64,000 nt of DNA from Atopsyche davidsoni (lineage: Eukaryota; Arthropoda; Insecta; Trichoptera; Hydrobiosidae). Below, piece after piece: positions 48,791 through 59,581 of the stretch (the stretch's first letter is position 1; each line of letters opens with the position of its first letter). The notes beneath the pieces are model-generated. The model worked only from the letters and a program-made list of their open reading frames with translations. It ran no database searches and had not been told where the DNA came from. The stretch spans positions 3,906,001 through 3,970,000 of the forward strand of contig JAILWY010000012.1 of the NCBI GenBank assembly GCA_022113835.1. The letters run 5' to 3'. The position numbers and the translations under genes were made by a program.

Positions 48791-48991
48791 AATCTGGAAT
48801 CACTGGACAGTATTGGTAAAAGTATCGTTGACGTGTCTAAACAAACATTTCAAGCTGTAAACCTAAAGAGTAAAATAACCTTCTGCCGCTTTTAGAGTAA
48901 GCACATTCAAAAACGTATTAATATGCGCCCCGCCTTCAGGCAGTAGTCCGCGGAACGGGTACTAGTACACGACCCGCTTTTAGTGTGTTAA
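48791..48991 (-). mobile_element. piggyBac-derived element, copy 4 (one end only)
   Basis: The 5' end of the element, in minus orientation, ends at TTAA 48988-48991, with ACACTAAAAGCGGGTCGTG read outward. It includes an internal segment (GCGCATATTAATACG) shared with copy 2 but absent from copies 1 and 3. Similarity stops inside the acidic transposase region near 48791, next to an A-run, so more than half is missing. Copies 3 and 4 are only about 137 bp apart and in the same orientation. Confidence 0.8.
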
Positions 48992-49293
48992 TTGCGTTTG
49001 CTAAACCGAGCTGTTGAATTTGAAACACGAATATCTCGTTGAAATTGTTTACATTTTCAATTGAACACTGTCGGTCATGCAATCGATTTCCGCTCGAGCG
49101 AACTGCACACACTGCGCCCCAGCCCGCAAGCCTCCAAGGTGCACGACCCCGCGTTGTTGGGGGACCTATCTAAATTGGCCGACACGTGCATGCGATCCGT
49201 CACCCGCCGGCGGCTCGGCTATTTGTAAATGAAAACGGATGGCGGCGAGTCGGTCCGATCAGAACTGGGAATACCGCCCTGGATGATGGACGC
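48992..49293. other. GC-rich block, unexplained
   Basis: Between 49080 and 49293 the sequence is CpG-rich and has no recognisable ORF or element end. The hAT element at 49302 inserted at its edge. Candidate conserved or regulatory sequence. Confidence 0.35.
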
Positions 49294-49301
49294 GTCTAAG
49301 G

Positions 49302-49930
49302 CAGGGGTCGGAAAACTTATTAACCAAAGTGCCAAATACGAAATACAAAGTTAAAAAAAAAAAAATTGGGAATACCGCCCTGGATGATGGACGCGTCTAA
49401 AGCAGGGGTCGGCAAACTTACTAACCAAATACAAATTACAAAGTTAAAAAATAATAATTTGGAAGCCAAATCTGTTGTAAAGTGTCAAAATTTAACACTT
49501 CATTAAATGAAGGGTATACCGAATACAACTTGATTAATTTATTATCAAACAAACGCCCTTAGGGCTTTAAAGTTAATATGATACAATTTTGAAAAGATAA
49601 GAAATAGAAAATGTAATTTAAAAACTTAAGGCTACTGTAATATAAGAAAATAATTATAAGAAAGAAAGTTTTATAAAACACATAAATATATATGTAAAAA
49701 GAAATAAAGTGTTTTTAAAAATATGTTTATATAATTATCTACAAATCGTTCTTAATAAAATCACGATAATGACCGACAAACATCTCATTGGAAAGTGTAA
49801 GTAAGTCCGGTTTGTGGGTTGTTAATTTAATTTTTAATAAAAACAATACCCGGGGATATTTGTGCCAGAGCCGCACTTATGGGGTCAAAGAGCCGCATGC
49901 GACTCCGGAGCCGCACTTTGCCGACCCCTG
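49302..49930. mobile_element. Non-autonomous hAT transposon with perfect 8-bp target duplication
   Basis: The left end is CAGGGGTCGGAAAACTT and the right end, read outward, is CAGGGGTCGGCAAAGTGCGG. Flanks are GTCTAAGG at 49294-49301 and GTCTAAGG at 49931-49938, an exact 8-bp duplication. Subterminal GAGCCGCA repeats near the right end are typical of hAT binding sites. The first 101 bp of flank plus left end (from 49267) are repeated from 49368, so a second, better-preserved left terminus (CAGGGGTCGGCAAACTTAC) lies inside at 49403. No transposase remains. Confidence 0.92.
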
Positions 49931-49938
49931 GTCTAAGG

Positions 49939-52080
49939 GATGAATAAAATATGGATTCAGACGAGATCGGCTTCGTGAATCCAAATCAACGGAGGATATT
50001 CGAACCTCCCACTGGACACGCTGTAAAATTCTATGCATTGTTAACCAATTTGCAAACTTTCGGTAGCAGATTATTTTTTTTTTATTCAATTTTTTGTCTA
50101 TTTTCAACAACGCTCGGTGCCTTTATAATTCAGATTGGTTAAAAAAAAATTAAAGCCAAAATTTCAGCCTAGAAAATATAATTGACTTGATCGTGCTTGT
50201 TGTTATTAATATAATATAAATAAAACATCGAAATAGACAAAACATGTTTTTGAATGTTCATGAATCTGAATCTAACACACCAAGCACAAATTTTACTTGA
50301 ACAGTTGCTAGGTAATTAAATCAATCTATTTTAAAAAATAAAATAAAATGTTGTGTAAACGTTTTGACGATATACACATATATTTAATCGAGTTAAAAAA
50401 CTATCACAATGACTGCAGTGAAATTGATACGCACCACTTGATATTAATATAATATACATTGAAATGATATTTCATCATATTGTAGCCTTGGCCAACTAAT
50501 CAGATTTATCCTACTGAGACAAATGATCTACGAGTGAGGTATGCCATTTGTTTAAATAAAAAGTTAGATAATGAGCTTAACATTTTGAAATGTTTGCATG
50601 TATACGAATGTGTACTAAACTAAATGGATAAAATCTCAGTAATATATTATTCGTCAAAATCAGCAATTTTGTAAGTACGAGTAACTCATCTTAGCAATTC
50701 ACGCATGACATAAATATTACCGGATTTATTGACTTATCTCAAATATCTGCTTTCCGTGTCTTTTAGCATATTTTCTTGTCAGCGTGTATGATATATTAAA
50801 AATGCTTTATGCAGTAGTCTTTTTAATAAAACATCATGGCTCGCTGCTCGCGAGGCGGGGCCGACATGTGGGATGCATTTCCGCGTATCCAGTGCAACTT
50901 CCTGCAGCCAGCGCCTGCATAATCTATCCACGAGCCTGATAGGATATTCCACGTGTCACAAAACGTGGCTGTACCGTGTTATTTTGGGCTGTGAACTAAA
51001 CCGACGAGAAAATGGACTGGCAAGAGAAATGGTCGTATATATTAGTGCGCTGATCCCGAGAGACCATATATTATGTATCGCCATACACGCTTCACGCTGT
51101 GAAGTTATTGCGAATGTATTTTGGTACGCCCGTGTGTTTTGTTTCTTCAAGCAGTTGCTCTGCACGACGATTTCTTATACAAAAGTTCAGCCGGATTAAT
51201 TATTTACATGTTAAACTATTACCTATTTGAATAACAATTTATTCAAATATATAATTTATCCAATTACAGATCTAATCTTTAAAAATTGATTTGGTTTGAA
51301 TTATTATTTAAATACATTTGCATAACGTGCGTAAGGTTGTACAAGGTATAATTATAAGATTTATACTAGCTATTTAGTAATAACTGGGTATGTATATATT
51401 TGCGCTCACCTGTAATACAAATGTATAATAAGACAATTGGCGAATTAAAAAAAAAAAAAATTTCAGCGGATCTCTTGGCTATTAATTTTATTTGCAGAGA
51501 GTGTTTCGTTGCTTGCTTCGCAAAAACTCGAACACAACATTATCAGATATTAGTATTTTTTTCTGTATATTTTATTTCGCGACAGGATACGAACCCGAAT
51601 CTCAACGCATTTACAACCAAACGACTTTCAAATGACAGCATTAAATCTTGGTACTGCCTAATTAATACGAAAACATCTTCTTTAAAAGCAACACTTCCTC
51701 TTAGAATCATGCTGTGAGGTTGCCACATCTCATAACGAACCCAGGTAATGGTCGTTCTCACCTGTCTGCTGAATAATTCATTAATGGTTGATTTACTTCG
51801 ATCATGTGGGTTCCTTCACTGCTACATATCACATGCAATCAGTTTAATTAGCATCATAGTCAAATTTCTCCTCCTTAGATTAAAAATGGATTCCGATAGT
51901 ATCTATCAATTAGTACTTGAGTATCCGATGAAATGTCATTTTGCATATTTATCAAAGCCCACACCTTGTAAAAATGCCCAAGACATCGGATGTAGATACA
52001 TTTGACTTGACTAGCATAGGCTTGGACATTTATTGGTTGATTTTATCTTAGATAATAACTTTTTATGTTAGTTTTTCAGC
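49939..52080. other. A+T-rich stretch with small GC-richer patches
   Basis: Patches at 49955-50040 and 50840-51080 are GC-richer and carry unrecognised ORFs (63 and 108 codons). The direct repeat TTGATATTAATATAATATA-type sequence near 50200 and 50440 is low complexity. Confidence 0.45.
51540..51660 (-). repeat. Possible degraded tRNA-derived SINE, minus strand
   Basis: On the minus strand, GGGTTCGTATCC (51587-51598) fits a pol III B box closely, but the upstream A box (around TTTGGTTGTAAATG) is poor. A partial SINE or chance. Confidence 0.22.
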
Positions 52081-52085
52081 TTATA

Positions 52086-52175
52086 CGGTGTGCTGGTTGG
52101 TCAATAGGTGAATTAGTAGATTTTTATGCAACAGGTGTTGGTTTTAATCCCACACGGAAACGCTATTTAACTGCC
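52086..52175 (+). repeat. Possible tRNA-derived SINE head
   Basis: TGGTCAATAGGTGAATTAG has the spacing and partial consensus of an A box, and GGTTTTAATCCCACAC, about 30 nt later, resembles a B box with two mismatches. Decayed at best; no tail or target duplication found. Confidence 0.28.
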
Positions 52176-52957
52176 TAGTTTACTAAAACTATGAAGTTGT
52201 CACCATGTTACTGAGTATTGAATTTGATTAATGATAAGTGCTGTATAAAAAAACACTGTTTAAATATCAAAAGAAACATTACGAGTTTCTTAAAAATGCA
52301 TCGTTTTTAAAACCAAGCTATAAATACTAATATATACGTAAAGAATTAAATAACTTTTTATTTGTTAAAATTATGATACTTTTTGGAGTAAATATTGTAT
52401 GGGCCTATTATGTATGAGGTCTGAAAAAGTTATGCATCGGTAACCTAAGCACATTTTAATGTGAGGGTCAGGTACACAAATTGTTATACAAAGTCTTTTA
52501 GTTTAGCTAAAACATCCGGCAAGCGAGACAAATCGTATTTTGTGATTTACGCTATCCATATTAGCAAAATTTTTCAGAAGTAAATCATGTTCACAGATTT
52601 TTAGCTAACTAAAATTGTTTTATTTAATTTAATCTTTCATTTAATTTTTTTTCTCTAATGATTCATTCGTTATATCGTCGTAGGGTTTTCTTATGAGTTC
52701 GAAAATTTCTGAATCCTAATATTCATTATTATGGAATTTCCTTTAAATTAATAAATAATTATAAGATTCTGAGAATATGTGCTGTATATTATATATCCTC
52801 AGTTTTTTACCACTTCCAAAAACTGAGAAACGGAATAATTTTTTTAAACTTTTCAACTTAATTACTTCAAAAGAGATGTTATATTTTTACACCTCAATAT
52901 TATGATGTTATAATTTCGCTATATGAATTTATTTTATGATGACATTAAAAGCAAAGT

Positions 52958-53770
52958 CACAAAGCTTTGTACATTAAATGAAAATTTTATGAGTTAATGA
53001 GAAAAACCATCCAAGCAAAAATTAGAACCAACACTCTCTGACCTTTTGAAATAAGATATAAGATAATAATTTTTATTTCAGTGTATGGTGTAAATAATAA
53101 TATTTCATATCAAGCAAAGCATTAATTATTAACAGACAATATAACAAGATAGCAAAAATTACCTTATATCAAATTAAAATCGAAACCGTAAATGTATGAA
53201 AAAAAATAAAATTCTTGATGAAAATCAGTGTTCAGCAATACATAAAGCTCTGTACATTTAGAGATAATTTAATAAGTTCATAAGGAATATACTTAAAACT
53301 TTTTCTAAAGAAAATATCTGCTATGAGTGATAATCGTAGTCAAAACAATAAACTTTTGTAGTTGATATATCCTTTATGAAATCTAAATTTCACTTTAGGC
53401 AATTTAAAATTTTCAGCAGTGACATAAAGCTCAGGGAATCAGGAGAGAATTTAATGAGTAAATGAGGCATGGCACTGAAGCTTTTTCTTTTCCATTTTTT
53501 TTTTGTGTTTGTGGCTATCTCTCTCCTCCAGGTCCCCCAGGGCGGCGAGTCCGGCCCTGGCCAGTGCTTGAAACGTTTATGTTTATTTAAAGCTCAGTTA
53601 ATTCTTGCTTTTAATTTAAATGTAAATGTTATTGCATTCTAATTTTACAAATTTATTCCTAATTAAAATCAGACTTTAAGGTTGTCTTAATCCCAACGAG
53701 CAGCAGAAATAACAGAATTTCATCCTTGTTTTTTTAAGCTCTGTAATTTTATTATATAAATAAGGTAAAT
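52958..53770 (+). repeat. Degenerate dispersed repeat cluster (AAAGCTC motif, about five copies)
   Basis: Related blocks start at about 52961, 53244, 53426, 53590 and 53736. The clearest share, in order, AAAGCTCTGTA, then ATTTAATAAGTT or TTTAATGAGTA, then ATAAGG or ATGAGG, often preceded by CAGCA and GACATA or ATACAT. Spacing is irregular (about 283, 182, 164 and 146 bp), so this is an eroded satellite-like array or a set of copies of a short element. A reverse CAGGGCCGG terminus-like motif ends within it at 53559. Confidence 0.45.
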
Positions 53771-53856
53771 TATGATATGGTGTTATTTTTGCAAATTAAT
53801 ATATTTTTAAAATCTATTTTTCATGTATTTTTTATACTTTTCTAAAACATATGTAT

Positions 53857-54177
53857 TGTTACGGTCCAGCAGTAAGTTTGAAAAACGAACACCATAAACA
53901 AAGGGACTCTGGAAGGATCGAGCGACCATCGATTAGGAGCGCCGAGACGCGGTCTTTGAGAAGCGAAGAGTGCGCCTCGCGCGAGCTCCCGAATGTTGGA
54001 GATGCAAGGGGGGAAGCCATTTTGTGACTAGTGTCAAACAGGGCTTCGGCCTGTCTGCATTCATAACAATGTTAATATAAATATATAATGTGGAAATAAA
54101 TACTCTGTACGTAGATAAATAAATATAACTTGTGTTGACATAAATAAGCGTTTAAATGTGAACCCCGGCACGTTACA
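53857..54177 (+). mobile_element. Solo LTR of an LTR retrotransposon
   Basis: The element begins TGTTACGGTCC and ends GGCACGTTACA, the TGT...ACA form of Ty3/gypsy-type insect LTRs. It is flanked by the 4-bp duplication GTAT (53853-53856 and 54178-54181). An AATAAA signal at 54095-54100 supports plus orientation. A GC-rich stretch (53925-54060) precedes the A+T-rich 3' part. There is no internal retrotransposon sequence or second LTR, so it is probably a recombination product. Its right edge lies 16 nt upstream of the third recursive splice junction. Confidence 0.82.
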
Positions 54178-54193
54178 GTATTTTTTATTGCAG

Positions 54194-54264
54194 GTAAGAT
54201 ACGAGTATACTAAAATCAGACCACAAAGTAATACAATAGAAACCTGAAAAGATATGGTGCATTG
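54194..54264 (+). other. Candidate recursive splice site 3 with RS-exon (71 nt)
   Basis: GTATTTTTTATTG leads into CAG (54191-54193), followed immediately by GTAAGA as regenerated donor. The second donor TTG|GTAAGT lies at 54265. The 71-nt segment has stops in all three frames. Architecture and length match the candidates at 12353 and 26992. The pyrimidine tract is shorter because everything upstream of 54178 is the solo LTR; any branch point must now lie inside the LTR (a TTGAC at 54135-54139 is one weak option) or be used from beyond it. The CTAAAAC at 53842-53848 may be the displaced original. Confidence 0.6.
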
Positions 54265-56670
54265 GTAAGTAAAATCTTAGATCATACAAAAATTTTGCAT
54301 ATCACATATCAAGAGCTATATATTTTTAATACTTAATAGTTTTCACTTTTTTACACAATGCATATTTGGTTATCATACAAGAGAAAGCGAGAAAAAAATT
54401 ATATTTGTATAATCAACAATATGTTGCTATACGCACTTATCATTAATATAGATTGAATGTATATGTATTTATTTATAAAACGCAGTGGTATACATGTATA
54501 AATTAATGTGTTCACTTATTTTATCGTTAGTTCTGATACTGAGGATACCTTTTTTAGAGCATTAGGTTCTTTGAAGCCTCCTACATGCAACATCCAATCT
54601 TGTTTTGTGTTTGAATAAATTGTACTCGTATATCAACTTCATATCACATTATACGTCTGTGTTTGTAATTCAATATTAGGAAAACACGCGAATGCCGCCA
54701 AGGAACGAGTCCAATCGATCATTCCCATTGTGAACTGAAACTGAACATACAAATATATATAACGCATACCTTTATAGCTCAGTTAACGGACACATACCTT
54801 CATGGCTTTTCAAGTAACGTATGCATGAATATATTGAATGAATACATAAATGCGAACCTGTCAATTTTCAAATTGGTCTTTATAGAAACTATACACCAAG
54901 CTATATAATTGACATTCATAATAAATGTTATTTTACCATTTATTTATTACTAATATTAAATATTTTGATCGGTACTCAGCTTTCATAATAGCTATTTGCA
55001 TGATGATATTCACGATGATTAAATTTATCTCTTTATTCTTATGTAACATAAGCTTTTTTTAAAAATGCCTTTAATATTTTTTACTATATGTCCAGTACAC
55101 ATTGTAGAAATTCTTTATTTTTATTAATAAAGATTCTAAAAATAACACTTTTATTTTATTCAAAGAGTTTTCTAAACACACGGTATCTTATAAATACTAT
55201 GTTATATGTCTCAACAACTTCATATTTCTTTATGAATCGTATTTTCGAATCGGATAAAAATAGTTGTCTTCTTTGAAACTAACGTGTATAATATGTTGCA
55301 AATATAAATAGCTATATTACTAGAAGGTTATGATTACTTTGATTTGTGTGCGCTTTCGCCTTTCGAGGGATTTATCAGACCACGAATTCCCATGCATCTC
55401 TTAGCCATTTGACATTTCATATTTTATGATTCAACTTTAAATTAAGCAAGTCTGCCCTGGACTAGAATATATTTTCATAATATAAAATTACTTCGTACCC
55501 TTTTTCAGTTTATATAACCGTATATTTACATACATACCCACTAGGTAAAGCTATTTCCTTACATCGCGTTGGATGTAACAATCGCTAACAAAGCTGACGT
55601 GCTTCTACTCTACGGACAAATCCAGTTAGTGGTGTAAGCCTGGAATGTAGAAAATTGTTACTTAGTTCACCACTTCCAAGTGTCTTTGTTTGGCAAAACG
55701 CCTTGTGTGAAACTGAAAGAAAATGTTGACTGTACAAAAGCTACCCTTATACGAAATTTAAAGAGCTTCAACTTGACGTGGAATTTCAAAGAAGTGCTTT
55801 TATATTTGTGTTACTTTGTTTTCCTAGATATTAATTATTTTATATCAAAGTACCAAGTCTACTTTTTGTAAATATATTTTCTAACAAGTCAAACAACCAG
55901 TTATATTTATAAAAAAGAGTATAAGGTTTCTATCTAATGCGAATGAAAATTGACACATTCTTTGTAAAGCATACTAAGTAGTTGTGCTACTTTAGCCATT
56001 TTTTTTTTATAGTCACAGCTTCTTGAAGCTCTAACTGTCAAGCCTACTTAATTATTCATGTACGAATCAGCACGGTTACTATTATATTACAGTTTAAATA
56101 TGATTAAGCTGAAGGTATTATTAGTAACTATGCGGCTCGCCGTGTAAAAGGGGATTCCGTTCCACATATCACAGCGTGATTGATCTGCATCTCACAGTAC
56201 GACATTCTATCCAAATTGTATCGAGATTCCTTCAGTGTGTCGCAACAACATATCAAATTATATTCGGTGTATCAGCATTTCTGATTAATCAAGTCGCTAA
56301 TGTTACAATTAGTTACTGTTTGAATTGTGCCGTTAGATTTTGTGTTTAATTGTAGCTAACAAATTGCCGAATATTCTAGACAGCTTTCTACTGCTTATAC
56401 TGTAAATAATTTTACAAGTTCTAGATCTAAGATCTATTTTTTATTATATAAAACCATTGTTTATAGTAATTAAACGAATGAATTAAACATCACCACTGCA
56501 TCAATGGATGCAGGTAAACAATTGTAACTGCGTGTCATGAATGATGTTGAATAACAAATTTAAACTTATCTTAGAGCATTCAAGAACGCTAAGAATAGCA
56601 AGAACAAGGCATTTATAGTTACTTTAAATTTAAATTGTCGTTGTGATTTTGTCTGTCAATTACTTGGTTT
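54265..56670. other. A+T-rich stretch downstream of recursive splice site 3
   Basis: No gene recognised. ORFs are 63 codons or less. Confidence 0.5.
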
Positions 56671-56678
56671 GTTTATAG

Positions 56679-57074
56679 CATAGATTCCCAAACTATTTTT
56701 TCCAGTGGACCCCTAGTCGAATTTTCCTGTTTCATCATCTTCAAACATATTTTTGACATCAGGGTGCGCCATATTTTATGTCGGTATGTAAACATTGAAT
56801 AATTTTTCTTTTTTTTTTTGTAAGAAGGTTGAAAACTGCACTGAAACATGTGGTATGAAGATAGAAAACCTATCAAAAACCTTCATGCAATTGTCCATAA
56901 TGCAGGATAACAGCATGATTATGTAAGCACATAGGTTAAATCTGTGTTCAATTATGACATTTACGGAATGCCTAAATTTTGGTGATGACCTGCTTAAATG
57001 GGATCCACTCTCGTGGACCCCCAATTTAATTTTTCGCTATCATATTCAAATATTGACCACATTGGGAACCAGTG
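56679..57074. mobile_element. Non-autonomous hAT transposon with perfect 8-bp target duplication
   Basis: Flanked by GTTTATAG on both sides (56671-56678 and 57075-57082). The left end CATAGATTCCCAAAC and the right end, read outward, CACTGGTTCCCAATG form short imperfect TIRs, and both have a GGACCCC or GGGGTCCAC motif further in. The 396-bp element shares the GGACCCC subterminal motif with the hAT element at 36454, but the tips differ, so it is a separate family or an old relative. The small minus-strand ORFs across it are not transposase. Confidence 0.88.
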
Positions 57075-57082
57075 GTTTATAG

Positions 57083-57470
57083 CTATGTATTAACCATAAT
57101 GTTGTAGTGGTTCCGACATGTAACAAATTCAACATGTGACAATGTTGAGCATTGTTATTCCATTGCAAGTAACTTTTGAGTTTTATTCGCTGCAGTAGTT
57201 TTGGTTGTCAATTACTCGAGTTGTTAATAGGAAAGCAATAACCATAATGCCATGGCGGTTCTGACAAGCTACAAATTACCTACAGTCCATCACTGCCCCC
57301 GGTAGAGGACGTCGGTCTTGTTCATTGACCATCCGTCCCGTGATTGTTTCGACCGCCGCTTCCGTCCGGCGACGAATCTCCACCGGGCATTGTCAGAAAG
57401 CGAGGGTGATTTAAACAGCATGGCGAGTCTCGATTCAATACAGTAAATATATAAATATCCATTATATACT
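57083..57470. other. Stretch with a CpG-rich patch
   Basis: A CpG-rich patch at 57290-57430 has no ORF or terminus recognised. The rest is A+T-rich. Confidence 0.4.
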
Positions 57471-57483
57471 CGTAATTATGACT

Positions 57484-57552
57484 CTGTTGGCTTAGTGGTT
57501 AGACCGTAGATTTTTTATCGAGTAAACTGCGACTCGATCTCCGTCCCGGCTA
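57484..57552 (+). repeat. tRNA-derived SINE head
   Basis: TTGGCTTAGTGGTTAGACC (57487-57505) is a good pol III A-box/D-arm match, and GCGACTCGATCTCC (57529-57542) resembles the T-arm B box, about 30 nt apart. An anticodon arm cannot be folded convincingly, so this is more likely the head of a SINE than a working tRNA gene. The sequence after it becomes A+T-rich within 60 bp without a clear tail. Confidence 0.5.
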
Positions 57553-57599
57553 ATCTAAACTGATGTACGTAATTGTTTTCAAATACAACTAGTTATAAT

Positions 57600-59575
57600 G
57601 ATGTTACAGATATGTTGTTTTAAATTGAAACAGGCATCGTTTTTTTAAGGTATTTCTTCATTGTTAATCTCTGATTTAGGTGATCTCTTTAATGCTATTT
57701 AACATTATTTTTAATCACATATTAACACACATACCAATAAATCATAGATATCATATTTAACTTTGATATCAAAGCTCTGCAAAAATACTAACTGTACTCG
57801 AGAGTATTTTTCTGTCTTGTTTGTTTATGTAAAACCACTTGACACCGCAGATACCCACTTCGAAACCTAATACTGCATTATCAAGCGGGCAAAAACTCGA
57901 ATCATATTTAAAGTAAGGTGAGACCTGCTACATTGTATTATCCCAAGTTCACCGGCTAATTCCACTGGAATGTATTGGATCCATTTGAGCGAGATGCACG
58001 ACCAAAAGCTGCCCGTGGACCTGAGATAGTAATCCCAATAAAAAACATTCACATCTGACATTGTTTACCTCGTAAAACCTAGTCTTTGATGTTGATGCTA
58101 CCGTATTTCAAGTTTACAGTTACCGACTGTAGTTTATTGACCACGTGGTTAATCTACTGCTGCGTTTCGACTGCGTCGACAAAACATTGTCAAGCCGCAT
58201 CGCTCGGCATCCCGTTTCAGACTCGCATGATTTAAATTTGCATAATTGAAGCAGACGAGTCGTTGCGCTTCTTTATTGAAACGTTTTCCCATGTCGCTCC
58301 TTACTAATGGGACCCTTAGACAACAATTACTTAGCAAACTACTCTGCGCTCATTGTCACGGACGAAATTTATTGGATCGCTGGTAAAAAGGACGCCACTG
58401 ACTTCGCTGAGTCAATTCTATAACGAGCGCCGAGTTTCATGTGTATGGAGGATGTCGTATTATTTTTCAAACGGTTGCTCTCGCGTCTGTTTTTGTGGTA
58501 GAGAGTATCGTGTGACCGCTACCAGCAATGTCGAATTTATAAGCACCAATTAAATATTTAAGTATGATGTTTTGAATGCACTTAATTTAGTAGTCTTTAC
58601 GAAACATTATTACAGTCGTATTAACCTAATTATTTCAAATGACAATGCGAATCATCATCCCAAATTGGGCCTGAAACAAACTGATACTAAGCGAGCAGGT
58701 AATATAAAAAGAGAAAATTGTCATAGTCATTATACTGACATACTTCTTTAATTAATATTTATTATGGGTCGTATTTTTTTAGCTTTGTTTATTGTGAGTG
58801 ATTGTAAGGGACAGGAAACAGGCCATATGTCATCCGAAGAGCGAATGGTCTAACTAGAAACGGGTGGCTAATCAGTCGAAAGACTGCCGATTAAAACCAT
58901 AATTATTATTTTCTAAAAAAGTGATTAGCGACATAAATTATTTTCGTTAATCAATCATATTACCGAATAAAAAAAACACTACTTGGTGCATTCGATTATC
59001 ATCAGTGGCATATATGAATTTAAAATTATAGTAATATTTCATTAGATATATATATATATATATATAACGGAAATAATCGAATTTGGATATATATTCGGAT
59101 CTTGCCGTGAGTTTAACATGGTTTATTTGCCTAAGATATTCAAAATAGTGTAAGTCACATTATGGTGTAAAATTTACGTAAACCTTCACGTATTTACCGC
59201 TGTATTTACATGTTGTATTATTTTCAAAAGCGCATGGCTGGTCATGCCATTTAATAAAATTATTATAATTTAAAAATTGACACCTTATAAGTTTGTATGT
59301 CAAAATAATGTATTTAATATGGTTAGTTTAGGCAGGAGAATTCCATGCTGATTTAATAACGCTCATGACTTTCAGTTTGGTCAAAGACAATTTGTCTTGA
59401 CATTGAATGTGTCGACACAAATTATTACGAATTTTTTAAACTCATAAATTATTTTTACCCTAAGAGAAAGTCACTAACAGTATTTATACGTAAACAAGAG
59501 TAATAAAAAAATAATTGATTGAAAGTCAAATAAAGACACAATATTTTTCATAAATCAAGTTTGTGCAAATTACAT
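57600..59575. other. A+T-rich stretch, no gene recognised
   Basis: Contains a GC-richer patch at 58140-58540 and a short (AT)n run at 59045-59067. Near 58870-58905 a GGTGGCTAATCAGTCG...GATTAAAACC segment is faintly tRNA-like. Nothing firmer. Confidence 0.45.
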
Positions 59576-59581
59576 ATGGTA

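Noticed and set aside
50873..51199. 108-codon plus-strand ORF in a GC-richer patch
   Set aside because: No recognisable family features; an overlapping minus-strand ORF of similar character suggests chance.
56505..56525. TGCAGGTAAAC as a recursive splice site
   Set aside because: Upstream sequence is purine-rich near the AG, the donor is weak and no partner donor follows.
58865..58905. tRNA-like segment with GGCTAATCAGTCG and GATTAAAACC
   Set aside because: The B-box match is poor and no cloverleaf forms; too weak to call even as a SINE.
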